DNA from: JAWKWH01 sp965204295
Lineage (GTDB): Bacteria; Pseudomonadota; Alphaproteobacteria; Rhizobiales; Rhizobiaceae
Assembly (NCBI GenBank): GCA_965204295.1
Contig: OZ241973.1
Span: 3,348,001 to 3,412,000 of the forward strand
Length of the DNA stretch: 64,000 bases
Direction of reading: 5' to 3'
Shown here: in pieces, positions 1 through 9,019 of the stretch
How the letters are laid out: each line of letters opens with the position of its first letter
Numbering within the stretch: the first letter of the stretch is position 1
Notes under the pieces: model-generated
Database searches by the model: none
The model's input: the letters and a program-made list of their open reading frames with translations, nothing else
What the model was told of the DNA's origin: nothing
Made by a program: the position numbers and the translations under genes

Positions 1-2257
1 CATAGGCTTCGATCTCGCCGACCTCGGCTTCGGAATAACCGAGCGTGCGCAACGCGGACGGCACCGCGTGATTGATGATCTTGAAATAACCGCCGCCGGC
101 CAGCTTCTTGAATTTGACCAGCGCGAAGTCGGGCTCAATGCCGGTGGTGTCGCAATCCATCACCAAGCCGATCGTTCCGGTCGGCGCGATCACGGTCGCC
201 TGCGCATTGCGGTATCCGTTTTTTTCACCGAGATTTACGACTTTCTCCCAAAGAAAGCAGATGTGTTCCTTGATGTTATCTGCCCCGTCGAATTTCAATG
301 GCTGAAATAGCGAGGCTTTTTCTAGAACTTCGAAGTCAAGAGGAACGGGAAAGGTTGACAAGCCTTCATAGAAATCGTCTTCGCTATTGTCTTTGATGCC
401 ATGTGCGACTGCGGAGTGGTTGCGCATCACCCGCAGCATGTTCTCCGCATTGCGCTTGTAGTCGGGAAAGGGGCCTAGTTCTCCGGCCATCTCCGCCGAT
501 GTGGCATAGGCCACGCCGGTCATGATCGCGGTCAGCGCGCCACAGATCGCGCGGCCCTCGGCCGAGTCATATGGCACGCCGATGGTCATCAACAACCCGC
601 CGATATTGGCGTAACCGAGGCCGAGCGTACGGTAATCGTAGGAGAGTTTGGCGATCTCCTTCGACGGGAACTGCGCCATCAGCACGGAAATTTCCAGCAC
701 GACGGTCCACAGCCGCACGGCATGTTCGTAGGCCGCCAGGTCGATTTTGGCCGCGTCGCGGTTCAAAAACCGCAGCAGGTTGAGCGATGCGAGGTTACAC
801 GCCGTATCGTCGAGGAACATGTACTCCGAGCACGGATTGGAGGCGCGGATGGGACCCGCGGCCGGGCAGGTATGCCAATCGTTCATTGTCGTATTAAAGT
901 GCAGGCCGGGGTCGGCCGACGCCCAGGCGGCGTGGCCAATCTTCTCCCACAGGTCGCGGGCTTGAACCGTTTTGGCAACCTTGCCGTCTATACGATTGAT
1001 GAGATTCCATTTTCCGTCATTCTCAACCGCACGCAGAAAACCATCCTTGAGGCTGACGGAATTGTTGGAGTTCTGGCCGGAAACGGTCAGATAGGCTTCC
1101 GAATCCCAATCCGTGTCATAGGTCTCGAATTCGATTTTCGCATAGCCCTGCCTGGCGAACTGAATCACTCGTTCGATATAGTTCTCCGGCACCGCATTCT
1201 TCTTCGCCACGCGAATTTCACGCTTCAGCGCCGTATTCAGCGACGGGTCGAAGCACTCATCATTGTCCGCATCGCAGTTGACGCAGGCCTTCATGACCGC
1301 GGTGAGATGCTTTTTGACGACTTTCGAGCCGGTGACGAGGGCGGCAACCTTTTGCTCTTCCTTCACCTTCCAGTCGATATAGTTCCCGATATCCGGATGA
1401 TCGACATCGACGACGACCATCTTGGCCGCGCGCCGTGTCGTGCCGCCGGACTTGATCGCGCCGGCTGCCCGGTCGCCGATTTTCAAAAAACTCATCAAGC
1501 CGGAGGACTTCCCGCCGCCGGACAGCCTTTCGCCTTCGCCGCGCAGATAGGAGAAATTGGAGCCGGTGCCGGAGCCGTATTTAAACAGCCGGGCCTCGCG
1601 CACCCACAAATCCATGATACCGCCTTCATTGACCAGATCGTCGGAGACGGATTGGATAAAGCAGGCATGCGGCTGCGGATGCTCGTAGGAGGATTTCGAT
1701 TTCGTCAGCTTGCCGGTCTTGAAGTCGACATAATAATGGCCCTGCCCCGGTCCATCAATGCCATAAGCCCAGTTCAGGCCGGTGTTGAACCATTGCGGCG
1801 AATTGGGCGCCACGCGCTGGGTGGCCAGCATGCAGGCGAGTTCGTCGCGAAAGGCGAGCGCATCCTCTTCCGAATCGAAATAGCCGCCCTCCCAGCCCCA
1901 ATAGGTCCAAGTGCCGGCAAGGCGGTCGAACACCTGCCGAGCGTCGGTCTCCGGACCATAGCGTTGTTCCTCGGGAAGACCGGCCAGGGCTTCCTCGTCG
2001 GCCACGGACCGCCACAGGAATGACGGGACGGAATTCTCCTCGACTTTCTTCAGCCGGGTGGGGACGCCCGCCTTGCGGAAATATTTCTGCGCCAGAATAT
2101 CGGCCGCAACCTGGCTGAATTGTTTCGGCACATCGATATCATCCAGACGGAACACGATTGATCCATCGGGATTCCTTATTTCGCTCACCGCTTTGCGGAA
2201 CTCAATGTCCGCATAGGCCGATTGTCCCGCCTTGGTAAAGCGCCTTTCAATACGCAT
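1..2257 (-). CDS. nrdJ: Vitamin B12-dependent (class II) ribonucleotide reductase, C-terminal end cut by window edge
   Basis: Adenosylcobalamin-dependent reductase that makes deoxyribonucleotides for DNA synthesis with or without oxygen. About 752 codons are visible, reading leftward and open to the window edge. The translation shows a PQWFNTGL stretch, a glycine-rich GSGTGSNFSYLRG segment, the NPCSEY active-site motif and a late APTGTIG motif, all typical of the alphaproteobacterial NrdJ family, which is usually about 1200 residues; roughly the last third is outside. The ATG at 2255-2257 is preceded by a good GGAGGG ribosome site. Three NrdR-box-like palindromes lie upstream. Identity is secure; the missing part would carry the C-terminal cysteine pair. 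Confidence 0.95.
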   Translation of the reverse strand, partial: MRIERRFTKAGQSAYADIEFRKAVSEIRNPDGSIVFRLDDIDVPKQFSQVAADILAQKYFRKAGVPTRLKKVEENSVPSFLWRSVADEEALAGLPEEQRYGPETDARQVFDRLAGTWTYWGWEGGYFDSEEDALAFRDELACMLATQRVAPNSPQWFNTGLNWAYGIDGPGQGHYYVDFKTGKLTKSKSSYEHPQPHACFIQSVSDDLVNEGGIMDLWVREARLFKYGSGTGSNFSYLRGEGERLSGGGKSSGLMSFLKIGDRAAGAIKSGGTTRRAAKMVVVDVDHPDIGNYIDWKVKEEQKVAALVTGSKVVKKHLTAVMKACVNCDADNDECFDPSLNTALKREIRVAKKNAVPENYIERVIQFARQGYAKIEFETYDTDWDSEAYLTVSGQNSNNSVSLKDGFLRAVENDGKWNLINRIDGKVAKTVQARDLWEKIGHAAWASADPGLHFNTTMNDWHTCPAAGPIRASNPCSEYMFLDDTACNLASLNLLRFLNRDAAKIDLAAYEHAVRLWTVVLEISVLMAQFPSKEIAKLSYDYRTLGLGYANIGGLLMTIGVPYDSAEGRAICGALTAIMTGVAYATSAEMAGELGPFPDYKRNAENMLRVMRNHSAVAHGIKDNSEDDFYEGLSTFPVPLDFEVLEKASLFQPLKFDGADNIKEHICFLWEKVVNLGEKNGYRNAQATVIAPTGTIGLVMDCDTTGIEPDFALVKFKKLAGGGYFKIINHAVPSALRTLGYSEAEVGEIEAY

Positions 2258-2271
2258 AAGTGTCCCTCCAG

Positions 2272-2287
2272 TCCCTATATATAGTGT
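2272..2287. promoter_or_regulatory. NrdR-box-like palindrome 1, next to the nrdJ ribosome site
   Basis: The 16-base sequence TCCCTATATATAGTGT differs from the published NrdR consensus acaCwAtATaTwGtgt at only two outer positions. It sits immediately upstream of the nrdJ Shine-Dalgarno, where a bound NrdR repressor would block the promoter or early transcript. NrdR itself is not encoded in this window. Confidence 0.6.
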
Positions 2288-2339
2288 GCATGCCAACGGT
2301 TATCCCCATGACTCCGCCGACGAACACAGACCCGCCATC

Positions 2340-2362
2340 CCGGCTTCGAATTTGAAGTCCGG
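2340..2362 (-). other. Stem-loop in the nrdJ leader region
   Basis: Inverted repeat: CCGG and CTTC on one side, GAAG and CCGG on the other, with one bulged base and a six-base loop. If nrdJ is transcribed from the distal part of its upstream region this would fold in the 5' leader. An RNA motif associated with nrdJ has been described in the literature, but I cannot test whether this leader matches it. Confidence 0.3.
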
Positions 2363-2520
2363 CTCTCTCCTGCCGCGTTTCCCGCATCACACCGGAAGCC
2401 TTGGTTTCCCCGGCTTTCTCTTGTGGCGAAAAACCCGGTGGGGCTTTCCTGCCTGACGCCTGATTGTGAAATCATCCAAATCGAGCACTTCACATTATCT
2501 AGAGGCGATTTTTGGCGTAA

Positions 2521-2536
2521 ACACTAAATATAGTAT
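2521..2536. promoter_or_regulatory. NrdR-box-like palindrome 2 upstream of nrdJ
   Basis: ACACTAAATATAGTAT matches 14 of 16 positions of the NrdR consensus. It lies 249 bp upstream of box 1 (start to start). It is the middle of three such sites in the long nrdJ upstream region. Confidence 0.55.
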
Positions 2537-2768
2537 TAACGACCCGCTTACGCCAGCAAAATCGACACATGCTCCGCCGCAAAATCAGGCACGAACAAGC
2601 CCCGCGCGCTCCGGCCGCCACGACTAGGAAACGCTTATGGTTTACGCAACAAATCTGGAAAATGGACCGGGACCAAAACCCGACCGGCCACGCCACTCAT
2701 ACGAACGTGCGAGCATAAAATGCGACTCGAACCGAGTCGTCAAGGGTTCGTTTTATGAAAGTTCCATG

Positions 2769-2784
2769 ATACAATATATTGTGT
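2769..2784. promoter_or_regulatory. NrdR-box-like palindrome 3 upstream of nrdJ
   Basis: ATACAATATATTGTGT matches 15 of 16 positions of the NrdR consensus, the best of the three sites. It lies 248 bp beyond box 2. It could instead serve an unrecognised promoter in this gene-poor stretch. Confidence 0.55.
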
Positions 2785-3152
2785 GTCGCTCATGTGGATA
2801 TCGGGGAGAAACTAGTCGACCGGTCCGGATTGCGATTGCGGCGAAAAATCCGCTGTCGAGGGCGGGAAATCGAGCCGGCGGTCCGGGGTCATTGCCAAAC
2901 GGTTCATATCCTTGTCCTTGCGTTTACCGCATTGCTTTCCGACGATCATTCGTCCCAAGGGTTTGGAAGCGCCGGTCTGCGGACCGTCACCCGTCACCGC
3001 CACGACAACGGGCGGTCTCGTGTCGCAGTTGGGAAATCCGACGAGCCGGAACCGCCGCCGCGAACCGTTTGGGAAAACCCGCCCCGACAGGCCGGACCCG
3101 GCGCGAATTTCGCCTTTGACCCAATCAGAGTTTGCCAATATTGTTTCGAAAC

Positions 3153-3884
3153 ATGTCTTCGCGCTTTGTGATATTCAGCCAGGCCCGTCCCGGCTCGACC
3201 ATGCTGGCGCTCAGTCTCAATTCCCATCAGCATGTGGTCTGCCATGGCGAGGTTCTGAGCAGGGTGGGGATTGAACGTCTGGGGTCCCCAGAAAAACTGA
3301 TATATACCCTCAAGGGAAAATTGCGAAAACTGTTTGGCGCCTCGCTGTTAAGGGAACGGGACGCGGACCCGATAAGATTTCTGGAAGAACACGTCTGGCC
3401 GATTGAGGCGAAACATGTCGGCTTCAAAATGGTTCTCGAAGATATTTTCCTGTCTCCTCACAAGGAAACGTATCTCGACTATTTCTCCAATGAGGAAATT
3501 TTACCGGTCATTCTATATCGCGAAGACCAACTGGCTGTCTACGCAAGTTGTGAACTACTGGCCCAAAATCGCGTCAGATACTCCTTTGCCGATGAAGAAA
3601 CAGAGCCGGATACCCGGCAGTTCGTTGTCGATCCTAAACAGTTGGAGCGCTTCCGAAGTGGGCAGCTAACCAAGCTCAACAATCTGAAAGACCGGTTTCC
3701 GTCCGCGTACATCATGCGGTATGAGCGAATGCGGGAAGAATATTCCGGCCTGATCGATTATCTGGGAATTGGCGGCGACCCTCGACTGAAGCAACTGACG
3801 CGGAAAACCGCCCCGGCCGATTTGGCTGAAATCATCGCGAACTATGGAGATGTCGAGAATCTTCCCCGCACCATTGAATTGTAA
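3153..3884 (+). CDS. Sulfotransferase-family protein (Stf0-like)
   Basis: Predicted PAPS-dependent sulfotransferase of 243 residues. The N-terminus carries a beta-strand followed by QARPGSTML, the 5'-phosphosulfate-binding loop (normally R-[ST]-G-S-T-x-L), then a conserved CHGE segment. A VILYRED stretch near the middle resembles the 3'-phosphate-binding region. The acceptor substrate cannot be read from the sequence; bacterial relatives modify glycans or lipids. The ATG at 3153 is preferred over an in-frame TTG at 3132 because the family fold begins right after it. It stands alone, with no glycan genes next to it. Confidence 0.75.
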   Translation: MSSRFVIFSQARPGSTMLALSLNSHQHVVCHGEVLSRVGIERLGSPEKLIYTLKGKLRKLFGASLLRERDADPIRFLEEHVWPIEAKHVGFKMVLEDIFLSPHKETYLDYFSNEEILPVILYREDQLAVYASCELLAQNRVRYSFADEETEPDTRQFVVDPKQLERFRSGQLTKLNNLKDRFPSAYIMRYERMREEYSGLIDYLGIGGDPRLKQLTRKTAPADLAEIIANYGDVENLPRTIEL

Positions 3885-4363
3885 GCCTGGCCATCTTTGC
3901 ATGGCTCGAAGATCGGTATCCGGCTCTAGCCGCTGCCGACTGGCCCGAAGGCTTCCGGCCAAACGGGATGCGTCGCCATCGGCGACCGAACGAGAAGAAA
4001 TGACCGTGCAGGCCGCATTCGCGCGGGAAGTTGGAAGCGGGTTTCACATTTCCTGGAAGACGGCGGGATTTATCGTTCGGATCACCAAAGCGCCGCGGCG
4101 TCGTTCCGGGCCGCACGCCGAGCCTGTTGCCGGCGGGTCGGCAGAGCGACAGGCGGCGGACAAAATCGACGGCATCTTCAAAACTGCCCGCCGTCGGCAG
4201 GGACGTTCCTGCAAATCAGCGCGGACCTTCGCGCATTTGGATGGCGATATCGGAACATTGAGCTTGCGGACGCGGTCCGGATTATTGATCCATGGCAAAG
4301 CGAATGCTTTGGCATCCGCTATCATGGACGCCGTCTCAATTGCGAAGCGGAGGTTGATACCGC
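3885..4363 (+). other. Intergenic region upstream of the first universal stress protein
   Basis: About 480 bp without a recognisable gene. An open frame at 3844-4605 runs through it and into the next gene in another frame; its translation matches nothing I know. Frame-shifting fragments with protein-like composition (for example around 4200-4350) may be remnants of a lost gene, but this is weak. It contains a Crp/Fnr-type box at 4285-4298. Confidence 0.4.
4285..4298 (+). promoter_or_regulatory. Crp/Fnr-type (FixK-like) box upstream of USP 1
   Basis: TTGAT-CCAT-GGCAA: a perfect left half-site TTGAT and a right half-site retaining CAA, so it fits TTG-N8-CAA. Its centre is 72.5 bp upstream of the ATG at 4364. 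A TATCAT sequence at 4320-4325 is correctly placed for a -10 element of an activator-dependent promoter with the box near -41. Confidence 0.5.
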
Positions 4364-4774
4364 ATGTACAATACGATTTTGACGCCGGTAGACTTGTCGC
4401 ACAGGGAACGTGTGGGTCCGATGATCGAGACGGCGAAACTCCTGGGCGGCGGCGATGCGCAAATCATCCTCGCAACGGTGGTGGAGGATATCCCCGCCTA
4501 TGTGGCGGCCCAGATTCCGGCGGATATTCTGGAAGATTCCGAGGCGCAGGCGATGACGGGCCTGGAAAGGCTGGCCACCGAAGCGAATCTGTCGGCGGAG
4601 CTTGAGGTTCGTCGCGGCCATGCGGGCAATGCGATTCTGGATATTGCCGAAGAGAAGGGTGTCGACGTAATTGTAATCGCGTCGCACAAGCCCGGTTGGG
4701 AGGACTACCTGATCGGCTCGACGGCGGCTCGCGTCGTGCGTCACGCCAAATGCGCGGTGCACGTACTTAGATAA
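4364..4774 (+). CDS. Universal stress protein, single UspA domain
   Basis: Cytoplasmic UspA-family protein of 136 residues, likely dimeric and probably ATP-binding. It starts with the family strand YNTILTPVDLS and ends with the nucleotide-loop signature, G-x2-G-x(8-9)-G-S-like, here in IASHKPGWEDYLIGSTAARVV, followed by the terminal CAVHVLR strand. It is one of three Usp genes in 10 kb (others at 9020-9853 and 14198-14611). A Crp/Fnr-type box upstream suggests induction under low oxygen. Confidence 0.9.
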   Translation: MYNTILTPVDLSHRERVGPMIETAKLLGGGDAQIILATVVEDIPAYVAAQIPADILEDSEAQAMTGLERLATEANLSAELEVRRGHAGNAILDIAEEKGVDVIVIASHKPGWEDYLIGSTAARVVRHAKCAVHVLR

Positions 4775-5125
4775 GCCACGTGCCGGGCGCCATGTACCGA
4801 AAGCGGCCATTGTCGGCGCGGAGGTGCCGCGCTTCTGCACGGTTTTTGCAGATTGGGAGCCTAGAATTGCCGAAATGACCGAGCACAACATGCGCAAACC
4901 CGGCGAATATGCGGCCAAAATCCCGAATCCGAGAGAAAAAGGCCGAGTTTTTGACGATTATTGCAATTGAAAACGGATATCCGCGCTTGAGAATGTCGTG
5001 CGCAATTCTCCGGCGGCCGAGGCAGCAGCGGCCGGAGCGCCGCCCTGTCCCGGTCATGACATGAAGGACGGCCTCGCGAAGAACGGTTCCCTTTAATCTG
5101 GTGCGGTTAAAGCACGCTCTCGCGG
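4775..5125. other. Intergenic region, no gene seen
   Basis: About 350 bp between convergent USP 1 and the phosphate permease pseudogene. An open frame at 4767-5201 minus is arginine-rich and overlaps the pseudogene; it resembles no family. No hairpin with a T-tract was noticed. Confidence 0.5.
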
Positions 5126-6501
5126 CTAGCTCGTCAATGCGGTGAGTAAGGTAAAGAAGACCGCTGCGAGGAGTGCGGCCGCGGGTACCGTGATCACCCA
5201 TGCGGCGACAATCGTCGTAAAATGCGTTCTTCGCACCAGTTTGCGCCGTTTGGCGTCAAATCCTGCGCCATTGTCGGTCGCGACGACGGCGGTCCGGCTT
5301 TCGCCCGTGAGATCGTTGGTTGAGCTGGTTGATTCCCCCGTTGGATCGGCCTTGCTTGTGCGGTCCGGTTTTCGTTCAATGCACCGTCGGCGGCGTTTCG
5401 ACTTTGCGGTGTACCATTCACGAAAAACCCGACGCCAAACACCGCGCCGACGGTAATACGGGTTGACGAAACCGGAAATCCGGGCCGCGAAGGGATTATC
5501 ACGGTGACCGCGGCGGGCAGCGCGAAGCAATAGGCGCGCATTGGATTGAGTTTGGTGATCTGTTCCCCGACCATCCGGATGAGCTTCGGTCCGAACAGGA
5601 TCAGGCCGATCGAAATGCCCAACGCGCCGATAATCATCACCCAGAGCGGTATCGTCACCTCGGCGGCGAATTCGCCGGCCTGCGCGGTGTGACGATGGCC
5701 GCCAGAGGACCGATCGCATTGGCGACATCGTTTGCCCCGTGCGCGAACGACAGCAAGGCGGCCGAGCAAATCAGCGGCAGGTGAAACAGTCGCCGGAGCG
5801 ACTGGTTCCGGTTTTCAAGACCCCGGGACTGCTTCTTGATAAGCGGGTGTGTGATGGCCCAGGAAGCAATTCCGACGACAGCGCCAATGAGAAGGATTGT
5901 CGGACCATCGAGCTTGATGACCTTCTTCAAGCCTTTTATCGCCAGATATTCGGCGAACGCGCCCGCCATGATCGCGATCAGAACCGGCACCCAACACCGC
6001 GCGGCGGCGATCTTGTCGTCCAGATAGATGATGAAGTTCTTGATGAACGCCAGGAAAACAGCCGCGATGACGCCGCCCAACAATGGTGAAATCACCCAAC
6101 TGGCGGCAATTACGCCCATCGTTGTCCAATTGACGGCGGTCATGCCGGCCGCGGCTATGCCGGCACCCATGGCGCCTCCCACCACCGAGTGGGTCGTTGA
6201 AACCGGAGCGCCGATCCATGTCGCGAGATTGACCCACAATGCGGAAGACATCAGCGCGGCCGTCATCACCCAGATGAAGGTCTCCGGCGATGCCCGCCGC
6301 CGCCAGCACAATGATGAAAGCGCGCGGTTCTCCGGCCACATAGACGGCCGCGAAAACCACCGCGAATATCAGAAACAGAAGTCCGAGGCTCGGTCCCGCC
6401 AGTCCTCTCGCGACGGTCGTCACCGCGGCTTCGACGTGACCGATCTTGTCCAGATCCTTGTCGAGGGTGATCTTTTTCAGTCCGGGTGCGGCATCGGCCA
6501 T
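5126..6501 (-). pseudogene. Decayed inorganic phosphate transporter of the PiT family
   Basis: Once a PiT-type (Na+/H+-phosphate symport) membrane permease. From the ATG at 6499-6501 the frame encodes a normal N-terminal helix, then near 6281-6309 jumps directly from FIIVLAAA to SPETFIWVM. About 60-70 residues, including the first GANDVAN signature, are missing and the frame changes. The second signature AHGANDVANAIGP is intact, but frame is lost again near 5690 and once more in an A5 run (T5 on the coding strand) at 5423-5427, where GVGFF should continue as REWY. The normal C-terminus (WVITVPAAALLAA) survives in the third frame. Unusual Pro and Arg substitutions in the conserved SSTH region fit relaxed selection. 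Confidence 0.9.
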
Positions 6502-6580
6502 GGAAATCGTCCTCGCCGGGCGAGTTCGGCTGTACGCGCGGCAGATTTTTGGCGCAGGCCGTGGCGGTCAATCACGGCTC

Positions 6581-7075
6581 TCAGGCCGCGGACTCCCGTG
6601 GATCAAACCGAAATCCCGCGATCAGTTCCGCGATCGCGGGTTCGGCGACCCGTTTGCCGGCTTCTTCCGGCGTCAGCCATTGGCGGTTGCGCTGACGTTT
6701 TTCCGGCCAGCGCTTCTCGGATTCCACCACATCCAGCGCAAACACATGGACCTCGCAACGCCTGGCCAGCCCGCTCGACGATGCTTTGCCATAAAAATAG
6801 CTGCCCAAGGCCGCGGCGGAGGCCCGGCCGCGAATGCCGGCTTCTTCAAACGCCTCCCGTTCCGCGCACGCGGCAAGCGTTTCGCCCGGTTTCGGCCAGC
6901 CCTTGGGAAGTATCCAGCGCTCCGTCGCCCTGCTTGTCACCAGCAGGACTTCCGGTCCCTTATGTCCCATTCTCCACGGCAGCGCCGCCGATTGAACATG
7001 CGCGGGCGAATCGCCGAGCATGCGGCGCGCCCATTCAATCAGATGATCAGCCGTTCTCGGGTTGATCAGCTTCAA
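6581..7075 (-). CDS. Nudix hydrolase
   Basis: Pyrophosphohydrolase of about 164 residues, acting on nucleoside diphosphates linked to another moiety; exact substrate unknown. The complete Nudix box G-x5-E-x7-REAFEEAGI is present, with the metal-binding glutamates in REAFEEAGI. A VTSRATERWILPKGW strand-turn precedes it, as in DIPP-like alphaproteobacterial Nudix proteins. The TTG at 7073-7075 is chosen because an AGGGAAG-type ribosome site lies just upstream; a longer TTG start at 7114 is possible. It lies upstream of, and in the same direction as, the decayed phosphate permease. Confidence 0.85.
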   Translation of the reverse strand: MKLINPRTADHLIEWARRMLGDSPAHVQSAALPWRMGHKGPEVLLVTSRATERWILPKGWPKPGETLAACAEREAFEEAGIRGRASAAALGSYFYGKASSSGLARRCEVHVFALDVVESEKRWPEKRQRNRQWLTPEEAGKRVAEPAIAELIAGFRFDPRESAA

Positions 7076-7180
7076 TGTGCTCTTCCCTCGATCCGTTCCG
7101 TGTACGGATTGCAAACTTGAAGTATTAACAACGAGTTAATTCAGGCGAATATTGCCCGATTCAACCCTGTTTTGCAAATT

Positions 7181-8428
7181 TCACACCGAATTGAGCGAAT
7201 TGTGGCGGTGTCTGGCATTGACGAGCGCGAATGCGGCGGCAAACAGCAACGCGCCGATTATGAACCAGGCGCCCGGAATATCGATCACCGGATCGGCCGC
7301 GCTGACGGCGGCGAGCGCCATGGATGCCGCCAGGGGTCCGATTATGATGGCAAGCGAGTTGATGCTGTTAAGCGTTCCCTGCAACAATCCCTGTTCATTG
7401 GCGGGCACGGTCTTGGAGCAGATTGCGTTTAGGGCGGGGCCGGCCAGTGCATTGCCGAGTACATGAATTGCGATCAGCGGATAGACCATCCACCCTTCAG
7501 ATGCGATTCCGTAGGCCGCAAGCGCGACGCATGAGGCGAAAAATCCCGCAATGACGGTGCGCCATTCGCCGAACCGTTTGACGACCGGGCCGACCAGCAT
7601 ACCCTGTACGACAACATACATCACGCCGACGAAGGCCAGGGAGAAACCGGCATCACGGACGGTCCAGTCGAACCGGAACTCCGTATAGAGAACCCAGATT
7701 GCTTCGAGGCCGCGCTGTGCGATATTCGTGAGAAACAACGCCGCCAGCAAGGAATAGAGCAGGGGAAACCGTGTCAGGCGCGCGATAGCCTTGAATGGGC
7801 TGACGCCGGTTGATCCCAATGACCGGCGATTCTTCACCGGCAACGATTCCGGCAATGCGATAAATCCGAAAATCAAATTGGCGCCAATCAGGCCAGCGGC
7901 AAACAGAAAAGGTAGCCGAATATCGATCGCGCCCAGCACGCCGCCGATGAGCGGCCCGGCGATAAACCCGATCCCAAATGCGGCGCCAATCAGCCCGAAA
8001 TTTTTCGACCGGTCTTCCGGAGACGATATATCGGCCATGTAGGCGTTTGCCGTCGACACCGTCGCGCCGAGGATTCCGGCCAGAATCCGGGCGCCCGCCA
8101 GCCACCACAAATTCGGCGCGAACGCCATGACCAGATAGTCGATGCACAGACCTGCCTGTGAACACAACAGAACGGGCTTGCGTCCATAGGCGTCGGAAAT
8201 CGCGCCAAGAAGCGGAGAAAACATGAACTGCGCCAGCGCATAGGCCGTCGCGATAAATCCGTAGACGAACGCCGCGTTTGATATTCCGCCGCCGGCGAGT
8301 TGCTCGACCAGCTTCGGCAGTATCGGCCACGCCAGACCGACTCCCAGCATGTTGATGCATGTGACGATCAATACAAAGGCGACCGCCGCTTTTGTCCGCG
8401 CTTTCGCGCGCCCCCCGGATCGGTTCAA
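7181..8428 (-). CDS. Major facilitator superfamily exporter, TetA/TCR-like
   Basis: Inner-membrane drug:H+ antiporter-type protein of 415 residues with about 12 hydrophobic segments. The first helix ends in GVGLAWPILPKL, and the loop 2-3 signature GAISDAYGRKPVLL matches the MFS motif A. ARILAGILGATVSTANAYMAD resembles the TetA family. The frame stays open far upstream, but translation most likely begins at the TTG at 8426-8428, which overlaps the gpt stop in a TTGA; starting at the next Met would remove the first helix. Substrate unknown. Confidence 0.85.
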   Translation of the reverse strand: MNRSGGRAKARTKAAVAFVLIVTCINMLGVGLAWPILPKLVEQLAGGGISNAAFVYGFIATAYALAQFMFSPLLGAISDAYGRKPVLLCSQAGLCIDYLVMAFAPNLWWLAGARILAGILGATVSTANAYMADISSPEDRSKNFGLIGAAFGIGFIAGPLIGGVLGAIDIRLPFLFAAGLIGANLIFGFIALPESLPVKNRRSLGSTGVSPFKAIARLTRFPLLYSLLAALFLTNIAQRGLEAIWVLYTEFRFDWTVRDAGFSLAFVGVMYVVVQGMLVGPVVKRFGEWRTVIAGFFASCVALAAYGIASEGWMVYPLIAIHVLGNALAGPALNAICSKTVPANEQGLLQGTLNSINSLAIIIGPLAASMALAAVSAADPVIDIPGAWFIIGALLFAAAFALVNARHRHNSLNSV

Positions 8429-8922
8429 CCCGCGTGATCCTCGGAGATTGGTTTCTGATAGGCGAAGCCCATGTCCCAGGGAAAGTAAATCCACGTGTCC
8501 TGACTGACTTCCGTCACGAACGTGTCGACCATCGGCACGCCCTTGGGTTTGGCGTAAACCGTGGCGAAATGGGCTTTTGGCATCATTGCGCGAACAAGCC
8601 CGGCGGTTTTTCCGGTATCGGTCAGATCGTCGACGATCAGCGCGCCTTCGGCGTCGTTGTGCAGAATATCGGGCGAAACTTCCTTGAGCACCTTGATGTC
8701 CCCCTGATCCAGATAATCGTGGTAGGAGGCCACGCACACCGTTTCGATCATCCGGACGCCAAGTTCACGCGAAACGATGGCGGCGGGAACGAGACCGCCC
8801 CGCGTGATGCAGACGATGGTTTTCCATTCCTCGTCGCGGTCCGAAAGGCGCCATGCAAGCGCACGCGCGTCGCGATGAAACTGGTCCCACGAAACGGGAA
8901 ACGCTTTTTCGGGAAGAGACAT
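8425..8922 (-). CDS. gpt: Xanthine-guanine phosphoribosyltransferase
   Basis: Purine salvage enzyme of 165 residues converting xanthine, guanine or hypoxanthine plus PRPP to nucleotides. The PRPP-binding motif ALIVDDLTDTGKT, the ITRGGLVPA loop and the C-terminal DTWIYFPWDMGFA purine-site region all match the E. coli Gpt type, which is slightly shorter. The start ATG at 8920-8922 follows a GGAGAG ribosome site. Its stop codon shares three bases with the TTG start of the downstream exporter, so the two are translationally coupled. Confidence 0.92.
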   Translation of the reverse strand: MSLPEKAFPVSWDQFHRDARALAWRLSDRDEEWKTIVCITRGGLVPAAIVSRELGVRMIETVCVASYHDYLDQGDIKVLKEVSPDILHNDAEGALIVDDLTDTGKTAGLVRAMMPKAHFATVYAKPKGVPMVDTFVTEVSQDTWIYFPWDMGFAYQKPISEDHAG

Positions 8923-9019
8923 TTTCGGTTGCTCTCCGACACTGACCGTTGAGCAACCAGCGATAGCCGGAATCCCGCGCCATTGGCAAGCGTGAACAGT
9001 CGGCCTTCAAGCGCCCCTT

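Larger units (their letters stand above)
2258..3152. other. Long intergenic region between nrdJ and the sulfotransferase gene
   Basis: About 900 bp with no convincing gene on either strand. Open frames exist (for example 2812-3138 minus and 2637-3119 plus), but their translations are rich in Arg/Pro/Ser low-information stretches and resemble no family I recognise. The stretch near 2500-2550 is AT-rich. The recognisable content is the three NrdR-box-like palindromes and one stem-loop. Confidence 0.5.

Noticed and set aside
722..2023. A 433-residue plus-strand open frame
   Set aside because: It lies antisense to nrdJ, whose minus-strand translation is clearly a class II ribonucleotide reductase.
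2258..2560. Cobalamin riboswitch before nrdJ
   Set aside because: I could not find the B12-box or the conserved core. Such riboswitches usually control B12-independent alternatives rather than nrdJ.
2812..3138. A 108-residue minus-strand open frame upstream of nrdJ
   Set aside because: Composition is plausible but there is no family resemblance, no clear ribosome site, and overlapping open frames exist on the other strand.
3844..4605. A 253-residue plus-strand open frame
   Set aside because: It starts inside the sulfotransferase gene and runs out of frame into the Usp gene; no family resemblance.
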